This document shows, in pieces, positions 7,321 to 17,685 of a DNA stretch of 64,000 nt. The position numbers were made by a program, and so were the translations under genes. The stretch comes from Blastocatellia bacterium (lineage in GTDB: Bacteria; Acidobacteriota; Blastocatellia; Pyrinomonadales; Pyrinomonadaceae): assembly GCA_003168335.1 (NCBI GenBank), contig PMSM01000003.1, positions 434,001 through 498,000 of the forward strand, given 5' to 3'. Numbering within the stretch: position 1 is the stretch's first letter; the number at the start of each line of letters is the position of its first letter. The notes below the pieces were generated by a model, which made no database searches, had not been told where the DNA came from, and saw only the letters and a list, made by a program, of their open reading frames with translations.

Positions 7321-10300
7321 ATGTCGCATCGCACCCTGAGGGCGGACTTCTGCCGCCGGGCCCTAATTATATCCGTCGCAACTTTTGCTGTTGGTTTCCT
7401 GTGCGTCAGGTTCGCGGGTACGCACATTTTGATCGACGCGCACGCTCAAACCTCAAATGGCGGCACGCGCTTGTTGCGTACTCCGACGGTAAGTGCGACG
7501 CAGATCGCTTTTGCGTACGCGCAGAACATTTGGGTCGTGCCGCGCGCGGGTGGCCTGGCCCGGCGCGTCACCAGCTTTCAGGGTCAGACTTCCAATCCGC
7601 ATTTCTCGCCTGATGGAAAATCGATCGCCTTCAGCGGCGAGTACGCCGGCAATCTGGATGTTTACGTGGTGGCGGCCGATGGCGGCGAGCCAAAGCGCCT
7701 GACGTGGCATCCGGGCGCGGATTCTGTTCAGGGTTGGACGCCTGACGGCAAGGCGATCATGTTTTCAACGTCGCGAGCGACGTGGTCGCCAAGTGGCGCG
7801 CCGCGTTTCTGGACCGTTCCCGCGGAGGGCGGGGTGGAAGAGCCGATGCCGCTGCCGCGCGGATATCAGGGCAAAATTTCCGCCGATGGTAGTCATATCG
7901 CTTACCGCATGAATAACTCCTGGGACGAAGAGCGTCGCAATTATCGCGGCGGCCAGAATCGTCCAATCTGGATTGTCGATCTCAAGACTTACGATCTGAT
8001 CTCGCCGCCGTGGACCGATTCGAAAGACATGGATCCGGTTTGGGCCGGCGAGTCGGTTTACTTTATTTCTGATCGAGACGGAGTGGCCAATGTCTGGGCT
8101 TACGACACCAGATCAAAAAAGCTGACGCAGGTCACCCGGTTTACAGACTTTGACGTTAAGACTATGGATTCCGGCGGCGGCGCGGTTGTTTTCGAGCAAG
8201 CCGGCTACGTTCACGAGCTGGATCCGAAAAGCGGCAAAGAGCACGTCGTCAACATCACGGCCACGGGAGATTTTCCGTGGATGATGCCGCGCTGGGAAGA
8301 CGTGACCAGTCGCATGACGAACATGGGGATCTCGCCCACCGGAAAACGCGTAGTCGTCGAAGCGCGTGGCGAGATTTTCACGATCCCTGCTGAGAAGGGC
8401 GACGTGCGCAACCTTACCAACTCAAGCGGCTCAGCCGAGCGCGATCCGGCCTGGTCGCCGGATGGGAAATCCATTTCATACTTCAGTGACAAGTCGGGCG
8501 AGTATCGGCTCTACATCGAGGCGCAGGATGGCCTTACTCCGCCACGCGAAATTACACTCGATCATCCGACGCATTACTACACTTCGTCGTGGTCGCCTGA
8601 TTCGAAGAAGATTCTTTTCAGCGATACAAACCTGCACGTCTGGGTGGTGGATGTCGCGACTGGTAAAGCAAAGATTGTCGGCAACGATCCCTGGATGGTG
8701 CCGACGCGCACGCTTAACCCGGTCTTCAGTCCGGACTCGAAGTGGGTGGCGTATTCAAGTCGCTTGCGCTCGATGTATCACGCGATCTTTGTGAGCAACG
8801 TCGAGACCGGAGAATCAAAGCAGGTTACCGATGGACTTGCTGATGCGGTCTGGCCGGCGTGGGATGCCGGTGGCAAGTACCTTTGGTTTCTGGCATCGAC
8901 GGATTTTGGTTTGCGCTCGCAATGGCTCGACATGACTTCTTATGATCATGACGAGAATTTCGGATTGTACCTGGCGGTGCTGAAGAAAAGTGATTCCAGC
9001 CCCCTGCTTCCGGAAAGCGACGAAGATCGCGGAGTAGGCACAGGGCGTCGCACAGTACCAGGTGCGTGCGTTGCCGACACGCCGGCCGCGGCAACCGATG
9101 CTACGCCTGGCGAGCAACCGCAGACACCGCGTGGGCCACGTCCACCGATCAATGTACAAATTGACTTTGACGGTTTGCGCCAGCGCGTTATCTCGGTTGC
9201 GGGTGTTCCCGAGCGCCAGTATTCCGACTTGCAATCGGGTGTGGACGGAGCGGTTTACTACCTCGAAGCACCGGCGCGCGCACCAGGTGGCGGTGGAGGT
9301 GGCGGCGCGGGCAGTGAATTGATTCGCTATCGCCTTTGCGATCGGAAAGCGGCTCCGTTCGCGAACGGCGTCTTAGCTTACGAAGTCAGCGCAGACGGTC
9401 ACAAGCTCGTCTATCGCGCAGCCGGCGGCGGCGGTGGACGCGGGCCGGGGGCGGCAGGTGGCGCACCGCCAACTCCATCTCTCTTCATCGTTGACGCAGA
9501 TCGAACGCCTCCCCAGCCGGGCCAGGGTCGGATCAACGTCAACCTTCGCATGCACCTTGATCCCAGGGAAGAATTCAAACAGATCTTCAACGAAGGTTGG
9601 CGCAACCAGCGCGATTATCTCTATGTGCCGACCTTGCACGGCACTGACTGGGCGAAGGACAAAGAGATGTATGGGGCGATGCTGCCCTACGTCAATCATC
9701 GCGCTGATCTCAACTATTTGCTGGATATGATGGGCGCTGAAATTGCGATCGGCCATTCGTATGTGCGCGGGGGTGACATGCCTGAGTTGCCGTTATCCCC
9801 GGGGGGATTACTCGGGGCTGACTTTGCGATCGAAGATGGCCGCTATAAAGTCACGCGGATCTACGACAACGAAAGTTGGAATCCTGATCTGCGTTCGCCG
9901 CTGGCGTCGCCCGGCGCGACCGTAAACGTGGGCGACTACATTCTGGCCATCAACGGCATTGAACTAAGAGCGCCCGACAACATCTATCGCCTGCTGGATG
10001 GAACCGCGAATCGACAGACCTCGCTCACCGTTAACGACAAACCGGCGATGGATGGAGCGCGCCATGTAACTGTCGTGCCGGTTGCGAGCGAACAAGCGCT
10101 GCGCACGCGCGCGTGGGTCGAGGCCAATCGTCGCCTGGTGGAAAAGCTCTCCGATGGTCAGCTCGCTTACGTCTATCTGCCCAATACCGGACAGCCGGGC
10201 TATACGAGCTTTAATCGGTATTACTTTTCCCAGCAGGACAAGAAAGGCGCGATCATCGACGAGCGTTTCAACGGCGGCGGCTCAGCGGCCGACTATATTA

Positions 10301-10782
10301 TCGACGTGTTACAGCGAGACTTTGACGGTTACTTCAACAACGTTGCCGGCGATCGCTATCCGTTTACCAGTCCGGCCGCGGGCATCTGGGGGCCGAAGGT
10401 AATGATCGTTAACGAGATGGCCGGCTCGGGCGGCGATCTGATGCCCTACATGTTCAGGTATCGCAAGATTGGATTGCTGGTTGGCAAGCGCACCTGGGGC
10501 GGACTGGTTCACACGGCCGACACCCCGACGTTCGTTGACGGCGGATCGATGATCGCGCCGCGCGGCGGGTTCTTCTCGCGCGATGGTCGTTGGGCTGTAG
10601 AGAATGAAGGAGTTGCGCCCGACGTCGATGTCGAGAACTGGCCCAAAGACGTCATTGCTGGTCGGGATCCACAACTCGAGCGCGCCGTGTCTGAAGGAAT
10701 GCGCATGATGAAGGAACGTCCGGTTGACCGGGCCACAAAAGAACCACCGCCACCCACTTGGGGTGTGCGTCCGAAGCATTGA
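7321..10782 (+). CDS. Secreted Tricorn-like protease (S41 family)
   Basis: The 1153-residue protein resembles Tricorn core protease. It has a signal/anchor (about 10-32), an N-terminal PD40/WD40-type double propeller (about 45-540, repeated FSPDGKSIAF and WSPDGKSISYF blades), two Gly-rich linkers, a C1/PDZ region (GDYILAINGIEL) and a C-terminal S41 peptidase domain. The likely nucleophile serine is in NEMAGSGGDLMPY, with KRTWGGLV nearby and a conserved histidine in IGHSYVRGGD. It would degrade peptides outside the cytoplasm. I chose ATG 7321 over 7264 because ggagg lies at the right distance and the signal peptide follows directly. Confidence 0.9.
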   Translation: MSHRTLRADFCRRALIISVATFAVGFLCVRFAGTHILIDAHAQTSNGGTRLLRTPTVSATQIAFAYAQNIWVVPRAGGLARRVTSFQGQTSNPHFSPDGKSIAFSGEYAGNLDVYVVAADGGEPKRLTWHPGADSVQGWTPDGKAIMFSTSRATWSPSGAPRFWTVPAEGGVEEPMPLPRGYQGKISADGSHIAYRMNNSWDEERRNYRGGQNRPIWIVDLKTYDLISPPWTDSKDMDPVWAGESVYFISDRDGVANVWAYDTRSKKLTQVTRFTDFDVKTMDSGGGAVVFEQAGYVHELDPKSGKEHVVNITATGDFPWMMPRWEDVTSRMTNMGISPTGKRVVVEARGEIFTIPAEKGDVRNLTNSSGSAERDPAWSPDGKSISYFSDKSGEYRLYIEAQDGLTPPREITLDHPTHYYTSSWSPDSKKILFSDTNLHVWVVDVATGKAKIVGNDPWMVPTRTLNPVFSPDSKWVAYSSRLRSMYHAIFVSNVETGESKQVTDGLADAVWPAWDAGGKYLWFLASTDFGLRSQWLDMTSYDHDENFGLYLAVLKKSDSSPLLPESDEDRGVGTGRRTVPGACVADTPAAATDATPGEQPQTPRGPRPPINVQIDFDGLRQRVISVAGVPERQYSDLQSGVDGAVYYLEAPARAPGGGGGGGAGSELIRYRLCDRKAAPFANGVLAYEVSADGHKLVYRAAGGGGGRGPGAAGGAPPTPSLFIVDADRTPPQPGQGRINVNLRMHLDPREEFKQIFNEGWRNQRDYLYVPTLHGTDWAKDKEMYGAMLPYVNHRADLNYLLDMMGAEIAIGHSYVRGGDMPELPLSPGGLLGADFAIEDGRYKVTRIYDNESWNPDLRSPLASPGATVNVGDYILAINGIELRAPDNIYRLLDGTANRQTSLTVNDKPAMDGARHVTVVPVASEQALRTRAWVEANRRLVEKLSDGQLAYVYLPNTGQPGYTSFNRYYFSQQDKKGAIIDERFNGGGSAADYIIDVLQRDFDGYFNNVAGDRYPFTSPAAGIWGPKVMIVNEMAGSGGDLMPYMFRYRKIGLLVGKRTWGGLVHTADTPTFVDGGSMIAPRGGFFSRDGRWAVENEGVAPDVDVENWPKDVIAGRDPQLERAVSEGMRMMKERPVDRATKEPPPPTWGVRPKH

Positions 10783-10786
10783 GCGA

Positions 10787-10857
10787 GTTTAGAGTACCGA
10801 CTTCAGCCGGGTTGTTTTTGTGCCCATGAAAAAAACCCAACTAGAGTTGGTACTCTA
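10787..10857. repeat. AGAGTACC inverted repeat (family D, copy 2)
   Basis: gtttagagtaccgacttcag is mirrored by ctagagttggtactctaa around a loop. It is nearly the same as the copy at 2082 and directly follows the Tricorn stop, so it could also act as a 3' hairpin. Confidence 0.7.
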
Positions 10858-10968
10858 AGCGCTGTGAGCAATTAAGATGGCCAATTCCGACAATCAGGCA
10901 TAGAATGCGCCTCGCGCAGATCGCGTTTTTCGGCTTGTTCACTAACTTCAAAAGGAGTCTTCCCTCAA

Positions 10969-11424
10969 ATGACTTTCAAATCGCGAAACAAATCGCTCAT
11001 GCTTTTCCCCGTTTTGGTTTTGGCAGTGCTGGCAACGCAGACTGTTGCGTCTGCGCCTCCTCCACCCAACCCGGTGCTTTACATGATGGGGACCGAACCT
11101 TATCAAACTGGTGGCAAGCACCTTATTCGCTATAACTTCGACGTGCTCAACAAGGCCGATTACCCTGCAGCGCTTTTCGCGGCTGCCCCTGATTTACCGC
11201 CATGCGGTGCTAACACCAAGGCGTCTCGTACCTGGGTGGATATCTTCGATCAGCGCGGAAAACGTCTCAATGGATTCTGCGCCTTAGGCAAGCCCAATGA
11301 TCTTACCGGGATCTGGTTTGCGCTCGAAGAAGGCATAGTTCCGCCAAGCTACGTCTACATCGAGATGACTGATCGCCAGACAAATATCAAGTACAAATCT
11401 AATCTGGCTGATACGGTGTCATAG
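10969..11424 (+). CDS. Small exported protein, unknown
   Basis: The 151-residue product has a signal peptide (SLMLFPVLVLAVLATQTVASA, cleavage near 30), then a compact predominantly beta domain with two cysteines (PPCGAN and GFCALG) that could form a disulfide. A clear aaaggag Shine-Dalgarno precedes ATG 10969. No family is recognised. It sits alone, just after the Tricorn gene on the same strand. Confidence 0.7.
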   Translation: MTFKSRNKSLMLFPVLVLAVLATQTVASAPPPPNPVLYMMGTEPYQTGGKHLIRYNFDVLNKADYPAALFAAAPDLPPCGANTKASRTWVDIFDQRGKRLNGFCALGKPNDLTGIWFALEEGIVPPSYVYIEMTDRQTNIKYKSNLADTVS

Positions 11425-11672
11425 ATCGTCTCGGTCGGCCACTTTCTCTTCGAATCAGTTTGCTCGACAGCGTCGGCCGGAAGCCGGCCAGCGGAAAGCT
11501 CTGACTAACTCTGGCACCGTTCTTTGGGAGGGCCCACTTTTCTCCCAAACCGACCATTTGTTTGCTGCCAGTCTCGCCCCGGACTCTCAGATGGTAAATA
11601 AATCTCCGCAGCCTAGGTGGCGAAAAGGTGAGTGATCGTCAATCTTGGAAAATATGTTACGCTAATCGCACC
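11425..11672. other. Intergenic stretch, no gene seen
   Basis: About 250 bases with a small palindrome cggccggaagccggcc and no credible ORF. The last part probably carries the promoter of the downstream toxin-antitoxin pair. Confidence 0.4.
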
Positions 11673-11852
11673 ATGGAAACACCGCAAGTAAAGAGTGACA
11701 TTGTCAGAGTAATCCAAGACCTGCCCGAAGACGCGACCGTGGAAGACGCAATGGAGCGTCTCTACTTCCTCGCGAAAGTCGAGCGCGGCCTTGAGCAGTC
11801 TGAGGGCGAGACGATCTCGCATGAAGAAATCAAAGCCCGGTTCTTAAAGTGA
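11673..11852 (+). CDS. Antitoxin of ParE-type module
   Basis: The 59-residue acidic protein (METPQVKSDIVRVIQDLPED...) has the pattern of short helical antitoxins encoded upstream of RelE/ParE toxins, with a conserved DLPEDATVEDAMERLYFLAKVERGLE core. ATG 11673 fits the family better than the track start at 11628. Its TGA overlaps the GTG start of the toxin in GTGA, implying coupled translation. No clear DNA-binding motif is visible in this short form. Confidence 0.78.
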   Translation: METPQVKSDIVRVIQDLPEDATVEDAMERLYFLAKVERGLEQSEGETISHEEIKARFLK

Positions 11853-12139
11853 CTGAAGTTCGCTGGACACCTCAGGCAGCCGAAGACCTTCAAGCCATTT
11901 ACGACTTCATCGCACGGGACTCTCCACACTATGCACAGCTTACTGTAGAGGACATCCTTGCTGCGATTGATCGACTGAAGCGGTTCCCGCTAATGGGTCG
12001 GCAGGTGCCTGAGCGTGAACGCGATGATCTCCGTGAACTAATCAAGCCTCCCTACCGCATTGTCTATCGCACGGGTGAGGTACTCAAGATACTCACAGTC
12101 TTTCGCGCCTCTCGTTTGTTCCCGGCCAACTTGGAATAA
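11849..12139 (+). CDS. RelE/ParE family toxin
   Basis: The 96-residue protein begins VRWTPQAAEDLQAIYDFIARDSP and contains RLKRFPLMGRQVPE, RELIKPPYRIVYR and ILTVFRASRLFP, the standard signature of the ParE/RelE plasmid-stabilisation fold. Family members act on gyrase or on ribosome-bound mRNA; which applies cannot be read here. It starts at GTG 11849 inside the antitoxin stop codon. Unlike the higBA and zeta modules nearby, this one appears complete. Confidence 0.88.
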   Translation: MTEVRWTPQAAEDLQAIYDFIARDSPHYAQLTVEDILAAIDRLKRFPLMGRQVPERERDDLRELIKPPYRIVYRTGEVLKILTVFRASRLFPANLE

Positions 12140-12162
12140 CCTAGCAGCCACAAAGACTTTCT

Positions 12163-14460
12163 TTAGAGTTGAGCCCGTCGTAGTCGTAGCGCATTACTAA
12201 TCACCGAAACTGAGCTGAAGCTCATCGCAGCTGCCGCGATCATTGGACTGAGGAGAATCCCAAAGAACGGATAGAGAGATCCGGCCGCGATGGGAACGCC
12301 AATCGAGTTGTAGACAAAGGCGAAGAAAAGGTTCTGTTTGATGTTCCTCATGGTCAGCCGACTTAGGACTCGAGCCCTGACGATGCCGCGCAGGTCTCCT
12401 TTCACCAGCGTCACTCCGGCGCTTTTCATTGCGACATCAGTACCAGTCCCCATCGCGATACCAACGTGAGCCTGGGCCAGCGCCGGCGCGTCGTTGATGC
12501 CATCGCCGGCCATCGCCACGAATCGGCCCTCAGCTTGAAATTTTTTCACCACGTCCACTTTCTGATGAGGAAGAACCTCTGCCACCACTTCGTCAATATT
12601 CAACTTCCTGGCAACTGCCTCTGCCGTGGTGCGGCTGTCGCCAGTGAGCATGACAATGCGAATGCCCTCTTCGTGCAGCTGCCTAATCGCTTCCGGTGTG
12701 GTTTCTTTGATCGGATCGGCGACACCGATCAGACCCGCGGCTTTACCGTCGACCGCCACGAACATCACAGTCTGGCCGTCAGCCCGTAAATTCTCGGACT
12801 TCGCCGCAAGTTCTCCTGGATCGATTTTCAAATCATCAAATAGGGCGCGATTCCCGAGAGAAACTCTACGACCATCAACCTCACCTGTCACTCCCTTACC
12901 CGTTAATGAATCAAATCCGGCGGCATCTGAGAGTTTGATCCCGCGCTCCTGAGCACCGGCAACGATCGCTGCTGCCAAAGGGTGTTCGCTGCCTTTCTCC
13001 AGACTTGCTGCCAATTGCAACAATGTCTGCTCATCAATGGCTTCAGCAGTGACAACGCTTACCAGTTTGGGTCTGCCTTCAGTAAGCGTCCCGGTCTTAT
13101 CAACGACTAGGGTGTCCACTTTGCGGAGTACTTCGATGGCTTCAGCATTCTTGAAGAGCACTCCGCTCTGCGCTGCTTTTCCGGTTGCTACCATGATCGA
13201 CATCGGCGTTGCGAGACCAAGGGCGCACGGACAGGCGATGATCAGTACCGCGACTGCGTTCACTAAGCCATGGGCCATGCGTGGTTCTGGTCCCCAGATG
13301 CTCCACACGACAAACGTGATTACAGCCAGGGCGACAACCGCCGGCACGAAATAGCCGGAGACAACGTCCGCAAGTTTTTGAATGGGTGCGCGACTGCGCT
13401 GAGCGTCGGCAACCATCTGAACAATCTGCGATAACAGCGTCTCAGCTCCGACCCGCTCAGCTCGCATCACAAATGAGCCGGTGCCATTCACGGTCGCGCC
13501 AATGACACGATCGTCGGCGTGCTTCTCGACAGGAATTGGCTCGCCAGTGACCATCGATTCATCGATTGCGCTCGACCCTTCGATGACCACGCCGTCAACG
13601 GGCACTTTCTCGCCGGGGCGCACGCGCAAACGATCGCCCACTTGTACCTGATCCAGAGGAACGTCTGCCTCGCTGCCGTCTTCTTGGAGGCGCCGCGCGG
13701 TTTTTGGCGCGAGACCAAGCAGAGCTTTGATCGCAGCGCCGGTCTGACTGCGCGCGCGAAGTTCGAGAACCTGGCCCAGGAGCACCAGCGTTGTGATAGC
13801 TGCCGCCGCTTCGAAGTAAACCGGCACTCCACCTGCTGTGTCGCGAAACGAAGGTGGAAAGATTTCGGGAAACAGCTTGGCTATGACGCTGAAAACATAC
13901 GCGACTGACACACCCAGACCGATCAGCGTGAACATGTTCAAGCTGCGATTCACGATCGACTGCCAGCCGCGGACGAAGAAAGGCCATCCTCCCCACAGCA
14001 CTACCGGGGTTGCCAAAGCAAACTGAACCCAACCCAGCACAGGCATTGAGACAATTCGTTCAAGGGGATTTCCCGGAACGAAATCGCTCATTGCGATTAA
14101 GAGCAGAGGGACAGTGAGAGCGACGCCCACCCAAAATCGGCGGGCCATATCGACGAGTTCAGGATTCTCTTCTTCTTCAAGCGATACCGTGCGCGGCTCC
14201 AACGCCATGCCGCAGATGGGACAGTTGCCGGGCTTGTCTCGAACGATCTGCGGATGCATCGGGCAGGTGTATTCGATCTTCTCCGCCGCCGTTTGCGGCG
14301 CGAGTCGTTCGAGTGCCATCCCACACTTTCGACACGGACCCGGCTTCTCCTGGCGAACTTCGGGATGCATCGGACAGGTGTAAAGTTCGGCATCCCTGGC
14401 ACGCGCCACGGCGGGTTCAGCATGAATACTGACTGGCCGATTCCTCTTCATAAGTGTCAT
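12163..14460 (-). CDS. copA: Copper-exporting P-type ATPase
   Basis: This 765-residue P1B ATPase has two N-terminal heavy-metal-binding (HMBD) motifs, [11 protein letters not shown]...CRKCGMAL (about 27-50) and [11 protein letters not shown]...CPICGMAL (about 63-88), in place of classical HMA domains. Eight membrane spans follow. Catalytic motifs are visible: [11 protein letters not shown] in the transport helix, DKTGTLTEG phosphorylation loop, SEHPLAAA and [11 protein letters not shown] plus HMBD fits Cu(I) or Ag(I) export. ATG 14460 overlaps the stop of the CopC-CopD gene (ATGA), so the two are coupled. It is the last gene of the copper cluster. Confidence 0.93.
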   Translation of the reverse strand: MTLMKRNRPVSIHAEPAVARARDAELYTCPMHPEVRQEKPGPCRKCGMALERLAPQTAAEKIEYTCPMHPQIVRDKPGNCPICGMALEPRTVSLEEEENPELVDMARRFWVGVALTVPLLLIAMSDFVPGNPLERIVSMPVLGWVQFALATPVVLWGGWPFFVRGWQSIVNRSLNMFTLIGLGVSVAYVFSVIAKLFPEIFPPSFRDTAGGVPVYFEAAAAITTLVLLGQVLELRARSQTGAAIKALLGLAPKTARRLQEDGSEADVPLDQVQVGDRLRVRPGEKVPVDGVVIEGSSAIDESMVTGEPIPVEKHADDRVIGATVNGTGSFVMRAERVGAETLLSQIVQMVADAQRSRAPIQKLADVVSGYFVPAVVALAVITFVVWSIWGPEPRMAHGLVNAVAVLIIACPCALGLATPMSIMVATGKAAQSGVLFKNAEAIEVLRKVDTLVVDKTGTLTEGRPKLVSVVTAEAIDEQTLLQLAASLEKGSEHPLAAAIVAGAQERGIKLSDAAGFDSLTGKGVTGEVDGRRVSLGNRALFDDLKIDPGELAAKSENLRADGQTVMFVAVDGKAAGLIGVADPIKETTPEAIRQLHEEGIRIVMLTGDSRTTAEAVARKLNIDEVVAEVLPHQKVDVVKKFQAEGRFVAMAGDGINDAPALAQAHVGIAMGTGTDVAMKSAGVTLVKGDLRGIVRARVLSRLTMRNIKQNLFFAFVYNSIGVPIAAGSLYPFFGILLSPMIAAAAMSFSSVSVISNALRLRRAQL

Positions 14461-16028
14461 CTCCTATCCTGAACCAAACCTGGTTTGGCTGGGCTGGAGG
14501 TAATTACGGGGTGACTACCCGCTGGCGTTAGAAAGACCAGAATCGCCGTTACCAACAGCACCGCAACTCCGAGCGCGGCCTCCATAATGACGGACCGACA
14601 AAAGCTTTGTTCCAGTTTGCTGTGCTCCTTTGCTGCAAACTCATCTTCTTTTGATTCCGATAGCCGGGCAGCCTTTTTGCCGAAGTGGAAATTGTGCAAG
14701 CCACCGAGCACCAGCATGAGTGTCACGAGCATGAGCTTGAGCAGGAGAGTTCTTCCGTAAGCAGTGGACCACAGTGCCCCAAAACTCTCGACATGGACCC
14801 AGGTGTTGTATAAGCCGGCGAGTACAAGGAGCATTACCGTTGGGATAGCTATCCTGGTAAACAGCCTGACAATTCGATGAATCATGCCGGGTCTTTCTCT
14901 CTTGTCGAATCCACGTAGAACAAGTCCAGTGGTGAATGCGAGGTGAAAGAGACCGCCTACCCAGAACGCGCCCGCCACCAGGTGCAACCAGTCACTTACG
15001 ACGGCTAAGCGAAAATCCTTGATGGCGGCGGCCGCGTGTCCCGTCCAACTCGGAGCGACCAGTAACACTACGCCCACTAACAGCGCAGTCCACCACAGGG
15101 TCCGATGCCCTTTGGCATATGGCCTTTTCACACTCCGGCTGAGCAGAAAAAGAATAATCACCAGAGCGAGGGCGGATGCTATTTGCAATAACCACGCTCC
15201 GCCATAACCCGTCTTTGTAAGCACCTGACCGAGAATTGAAGGTGACAGCGATTCTCGTATCGTTCGATCGAAGACTGCTGAGGCTTGCTGCACGAGAGAA
15301 ATAAAAGTGGTGAGTATGAGCAGAACGACACTCCACCACGAGAGAAACAGAATCCGCCGCAGACCCAGCGCCATCGCGTCATGCTTTCCGGCAGCGCTTA
15401 CTGAGTCGCCATCCGCGCGAAGTGCTGGTCCAAGTACGAAAAGGCGGAAAGCAAAGCCTCCAACCAAAGACATCATCGCCAGGTATTGGAGCCAGCGGAC
15501 GACGCTCATCATCCAGGTACTGCCAGACTCTTCAGTCGATTCTGCTACTTGCGGTAAAACTGGTGGCCTTTGCGCGGATTGTTGGGTGGTGTGACTTGAT
15601 GGCGGGGTTGGAGTTGACGTGTTCACCGCATTTTCAGCAACCGAGACGTTGAAGGTGAATTTGCCCTTCATTGTATGCTGGTCTGTGGAGAGCGCCTTCC
15701 ACTCGACTGTGTAAGTTCCCGATCCCAGCTCTTCAAGGTCGATCTGTAACTTCTTGTTTCCTTCCGCAAGCGTGACGTTGTTCTTGTCAACGTGCTTTCC
15801 GTTTTGATCGGTAACAATGATCGTGCTGACCGTTGACTCCAGTTCTTCGCTGAACCAGAGTTCCACTGACTTCGGAGCTTGCTTTGACGTGGAATTAGCT
15901 GCCGGTTGCGATTGAACAAGTCGCGCATGCCCAAACGCGGATGAATGGAACATGAGCACCGCGACGAACATCGACCCGGCGACAAGTTTTCTCTTGGGCC
16001 ACAGTTTGATAAATAGTGAGTGCGTCAT
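14457..16028 (-). CDS. CopC-CopD fusion copper resistance protein
   Basis: The 523-residue protein has a signal peptide, then a periplasmic CopC/YobA domain beginning at the mature N-terminus ([13 protein letters not shown], so His is poised for copper binding). The domain has [11 protein letters not shown] and [16 protein letters not shown] low-complexity linker (about 130-165) joins it to a CopD domain with about eight membrane helices, including the histidine-bearing [22 protein letters not shown]. Such fusions bring copper across or to the inner membrane. A ggagactgaag ribosome site precedes ATG 16028, 19 bases after the upstream gene, and the end overlaps copA. Confidence 0.9.
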   Translation of the reverse strand: MTHSLFIKLWPKRKLVAGSMFVAVLMFHSSAFGHARLVQSQPAANSTSKQAPKSVELWFSEELESTVSTIIVTDQNGKHVDKNNVTLAEGNKKLQIDLEELGSGTYTVEWKALSTDQHTMKGKFTFNVSVAENAVNTSTPTPPSSHTTQQSAQRPPVLPQVAESTEESGSTWMMSVVRWLQYLAMMSLVGGFAFRLFVLGPALRADGDSVSAAGKHDAMALGLRRILFLSWWSVVLLILTTFISLVQQASAVFDRTIRESLSPSILGQVLTKTGYGGAWLLQIASALALVIILFLLSRSVKRPYAKGHRTLWWTALLVGVVLLVAPSWTGHAAAAIKDFRLAVVSDWLHLVAGAFWVGGLFHLAFTTGLVLRGFDKRERPGMIHRIVRLFTRIAIPTVMLLVLAGLYNTWVHVESFGALWSTAYGRTLLLKLMLVTLMLVLGGLHNFHFGKKAARLSESKEDEFAAKEHSKLEQSFCRSVIMEAALGVAVLLVTAILVFLTPAGSHPVITSSPAKPGLVQDRR

Positions 16029-16047
16029 CTTCAGTCTCCATCGTCGC

Positions 16048-17571
16048 TCACGGAGTCTTTGATCGCCGATGTAGCAGATGGTCGATCGAATATCCTACGC
16101 CCATTCGCAGCATAAATGGATCGCTTACGCCGGAGAGTCCAAATGCCGGCTCGACATGAACGGTCCAGTGCTTCGATACGGCATAGCTGAAGACGGGACC
16201 CACATAGTGCTGCTGGCGGTGCCAGTCGAAGCCGAACTGATGAGCGTTGCCCAGCGCTCCGATCATCTCGACCCCATAGCCCAGCCGTTGAAACGATAAC
16301 ACCGGAGGCTCCTGCTTTTTCGGCATGCCCGCCGTTCCAGCCATGTCTTTGTCGGAATCCATCGCCCTAAATACAGGCTGCCGAAAAACTCCCCAGGCAT
16401 AGCCGAAGGCGAAGAGGTTCCCGGCCCTCTTCACTTCCGTCTCGTTGATGAAGTTGAAGGTAAAGTTAACCGGTCCCCAATCGTGATACATGATTACTCG
16501 CTGCTCGAAAGTGCGGACGGGCGTGCGCCGCGCCTGTGCCAGCGGCTCTTCCAAATCTTCGCCGCCGAATCCGGCGACCTCCATTTTGTACAACGCCGCC
16601 CCATTGAGGCCTTCGTACTCGCCATACAGAGTAAAATTCAGGAGGTGGTCGTGCGGGAAAACCCTAAAGTAACTATTGATCCGAAACCCGCCGTAGGTTG
16701 TAGGCAAACCCGAGATTTTCTGCCCCTCCGCCATGAACCCCACCGTCCAGCGGGAGGTGACGCCGTACTGCACCATAGCCATGCCGGTGAAGAAATTGTT
16801 GCCGGTTCGCGCGGACTGAAAGTCCGACAGGAGCATGACCATCAGCGTGTCCCGTCGAACAGGATAATTAATAGCAGTGAAATAGGGGTCCATATTCATC
16901 GTGGACATGTCTTCACCCATTCCTGTTTTCTTTGAAACGTTATCGCTCGGCTTCATGCCTGTCATTCCACTCGTCGAGCCTGGCGACGGACTCGCTGCGG
17001 GCATCGGCATAGTGGTGTCCATCTTCTGCTGAGGCGAAGCTTGCGGATTTGGCGAAGCCTGTGGCATCTGCATGCCGGGCATATTCGTTTTCATTTGCGG
17101 CGAGGGCGAAGGTGACGCTTGTGACATCTGCATACCCGGCCTGTTCATTTGCATTTGCTGAGGCGAAGGCTGCGGTGCCGGCGATCGTGTTGGCGACGAT
17201 GAAGACTTAGCGGGCATATTCATTCCCGGCATGTTGCCCATTTGGTTTTTATTGGTGGAGTTCTTTTGTGTGGGTGTTTTCTTCTTTCTTGACGCTGCCT
17301 TCCGGCGATGCATCCCAGACATCTTCATTCCCGGCATATCGCCCATTCGATGTTTCGTGGCCGGTCGCCTCGTTCGTGCCACTCTCCGCTTTTTAGGCGC
17401 GGCCTTTCGACTCGTTTTCGATTTGGACTTTGGCATTCTCATCCCCGGCATGTTCTGCATGTCGTTGCCTTGACCCAGGGCATTGGTCGTGGAGGTGACT
17501 ATTAGACCAGTAACAATAAGCGCGCTTAAACCCCACACGTGGATCAGAGTGCCAAAACTTACCCTTTGCAT
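16048..17571 (-). CDS. Met-rich exported protein with predicted outer-membrane barrel
   Basis: The 507-residue protein has a signal peptide (about 1-34) and an N-terminal region (35-235) packed with MPGM-type motifs (MPGMRMP, MPGMKMS, MPGMNMP, RPGMQMS, MPGMQMP) in Lys/Pro/Ser-rich linkers. Met clusters of this kind bind Cu(I). The C-terminal part (about 240-505) has alternating amphipathic strands with many Tyr/Phe/Gly, suggesting an outer-membrane beta barrel. An aaagggga ribosome site precedes ATG 17571. Placed directly before CopC-CopD and CopA, it may capture or export copper at the outer membrane. The family is not known to me. Confidence 0.75.
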   Translation of the reverse strand: MQRVSFGTLIHVWGLSALIVTGLIVTSTTNALGQGNDMQNMPGMRMPKSKSKTSRKAAPKKRRVARTRRPATKHRMGDMPGMKMSGMHRRKAASRKKKTPTQKNSTNKNQMGNMPGMNMPAKSSSSPTRSPAPQPSPQQMQMNRPGMQMSQASPSPSPQMKTNMPGMQMPQASPNPQASPQQKMDTTMPMPAASPSPGSTSGMTGMKPSDNVSKKTGMGEDMSTMNMDPYFTAINYPVRRDTLMVMLLSDFQSARTGNNFFTGMAMVQYGVTSRWTVGFMAEGQKISGLPTTYGGFRINSYFRVFPHDHLLNFTLYGEYEGLNGAALYKMEVAGFGGEDLEEPLAQARRTPVRTFEQRVIMYHDWGPVNFTFNFINETEVKRAGNLFAFGYAWGVFRQPVFRAMDSDKDMAGTAGMPKKQEPPVLSFQRLGYGVEMIGALGNAHQFGFDWHRQQHYVGPVFSYAVSKHWTVHVEPAFGLSGVSDPFMLRMGVGYSIDHLLHRRSKTP

Positions 17572-17685
17572 AATTTCCCCTTTGAAACTTCTTCACTACC
17601 ACAAACAGAACCAAAAGCTGGCGCGAACGGGGGCACACAAGGCACACGTCTACGCTGAAAGTTAGCGATGACTAGTTAAGGGGAT

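Noticed and set aside
9292-9470. Gly-rich expansions in the Tricorn-like protease as inserted repeats
   Set aside because: They are simple GGC/GGT codon runs in linkers and do not match any repeat family here.
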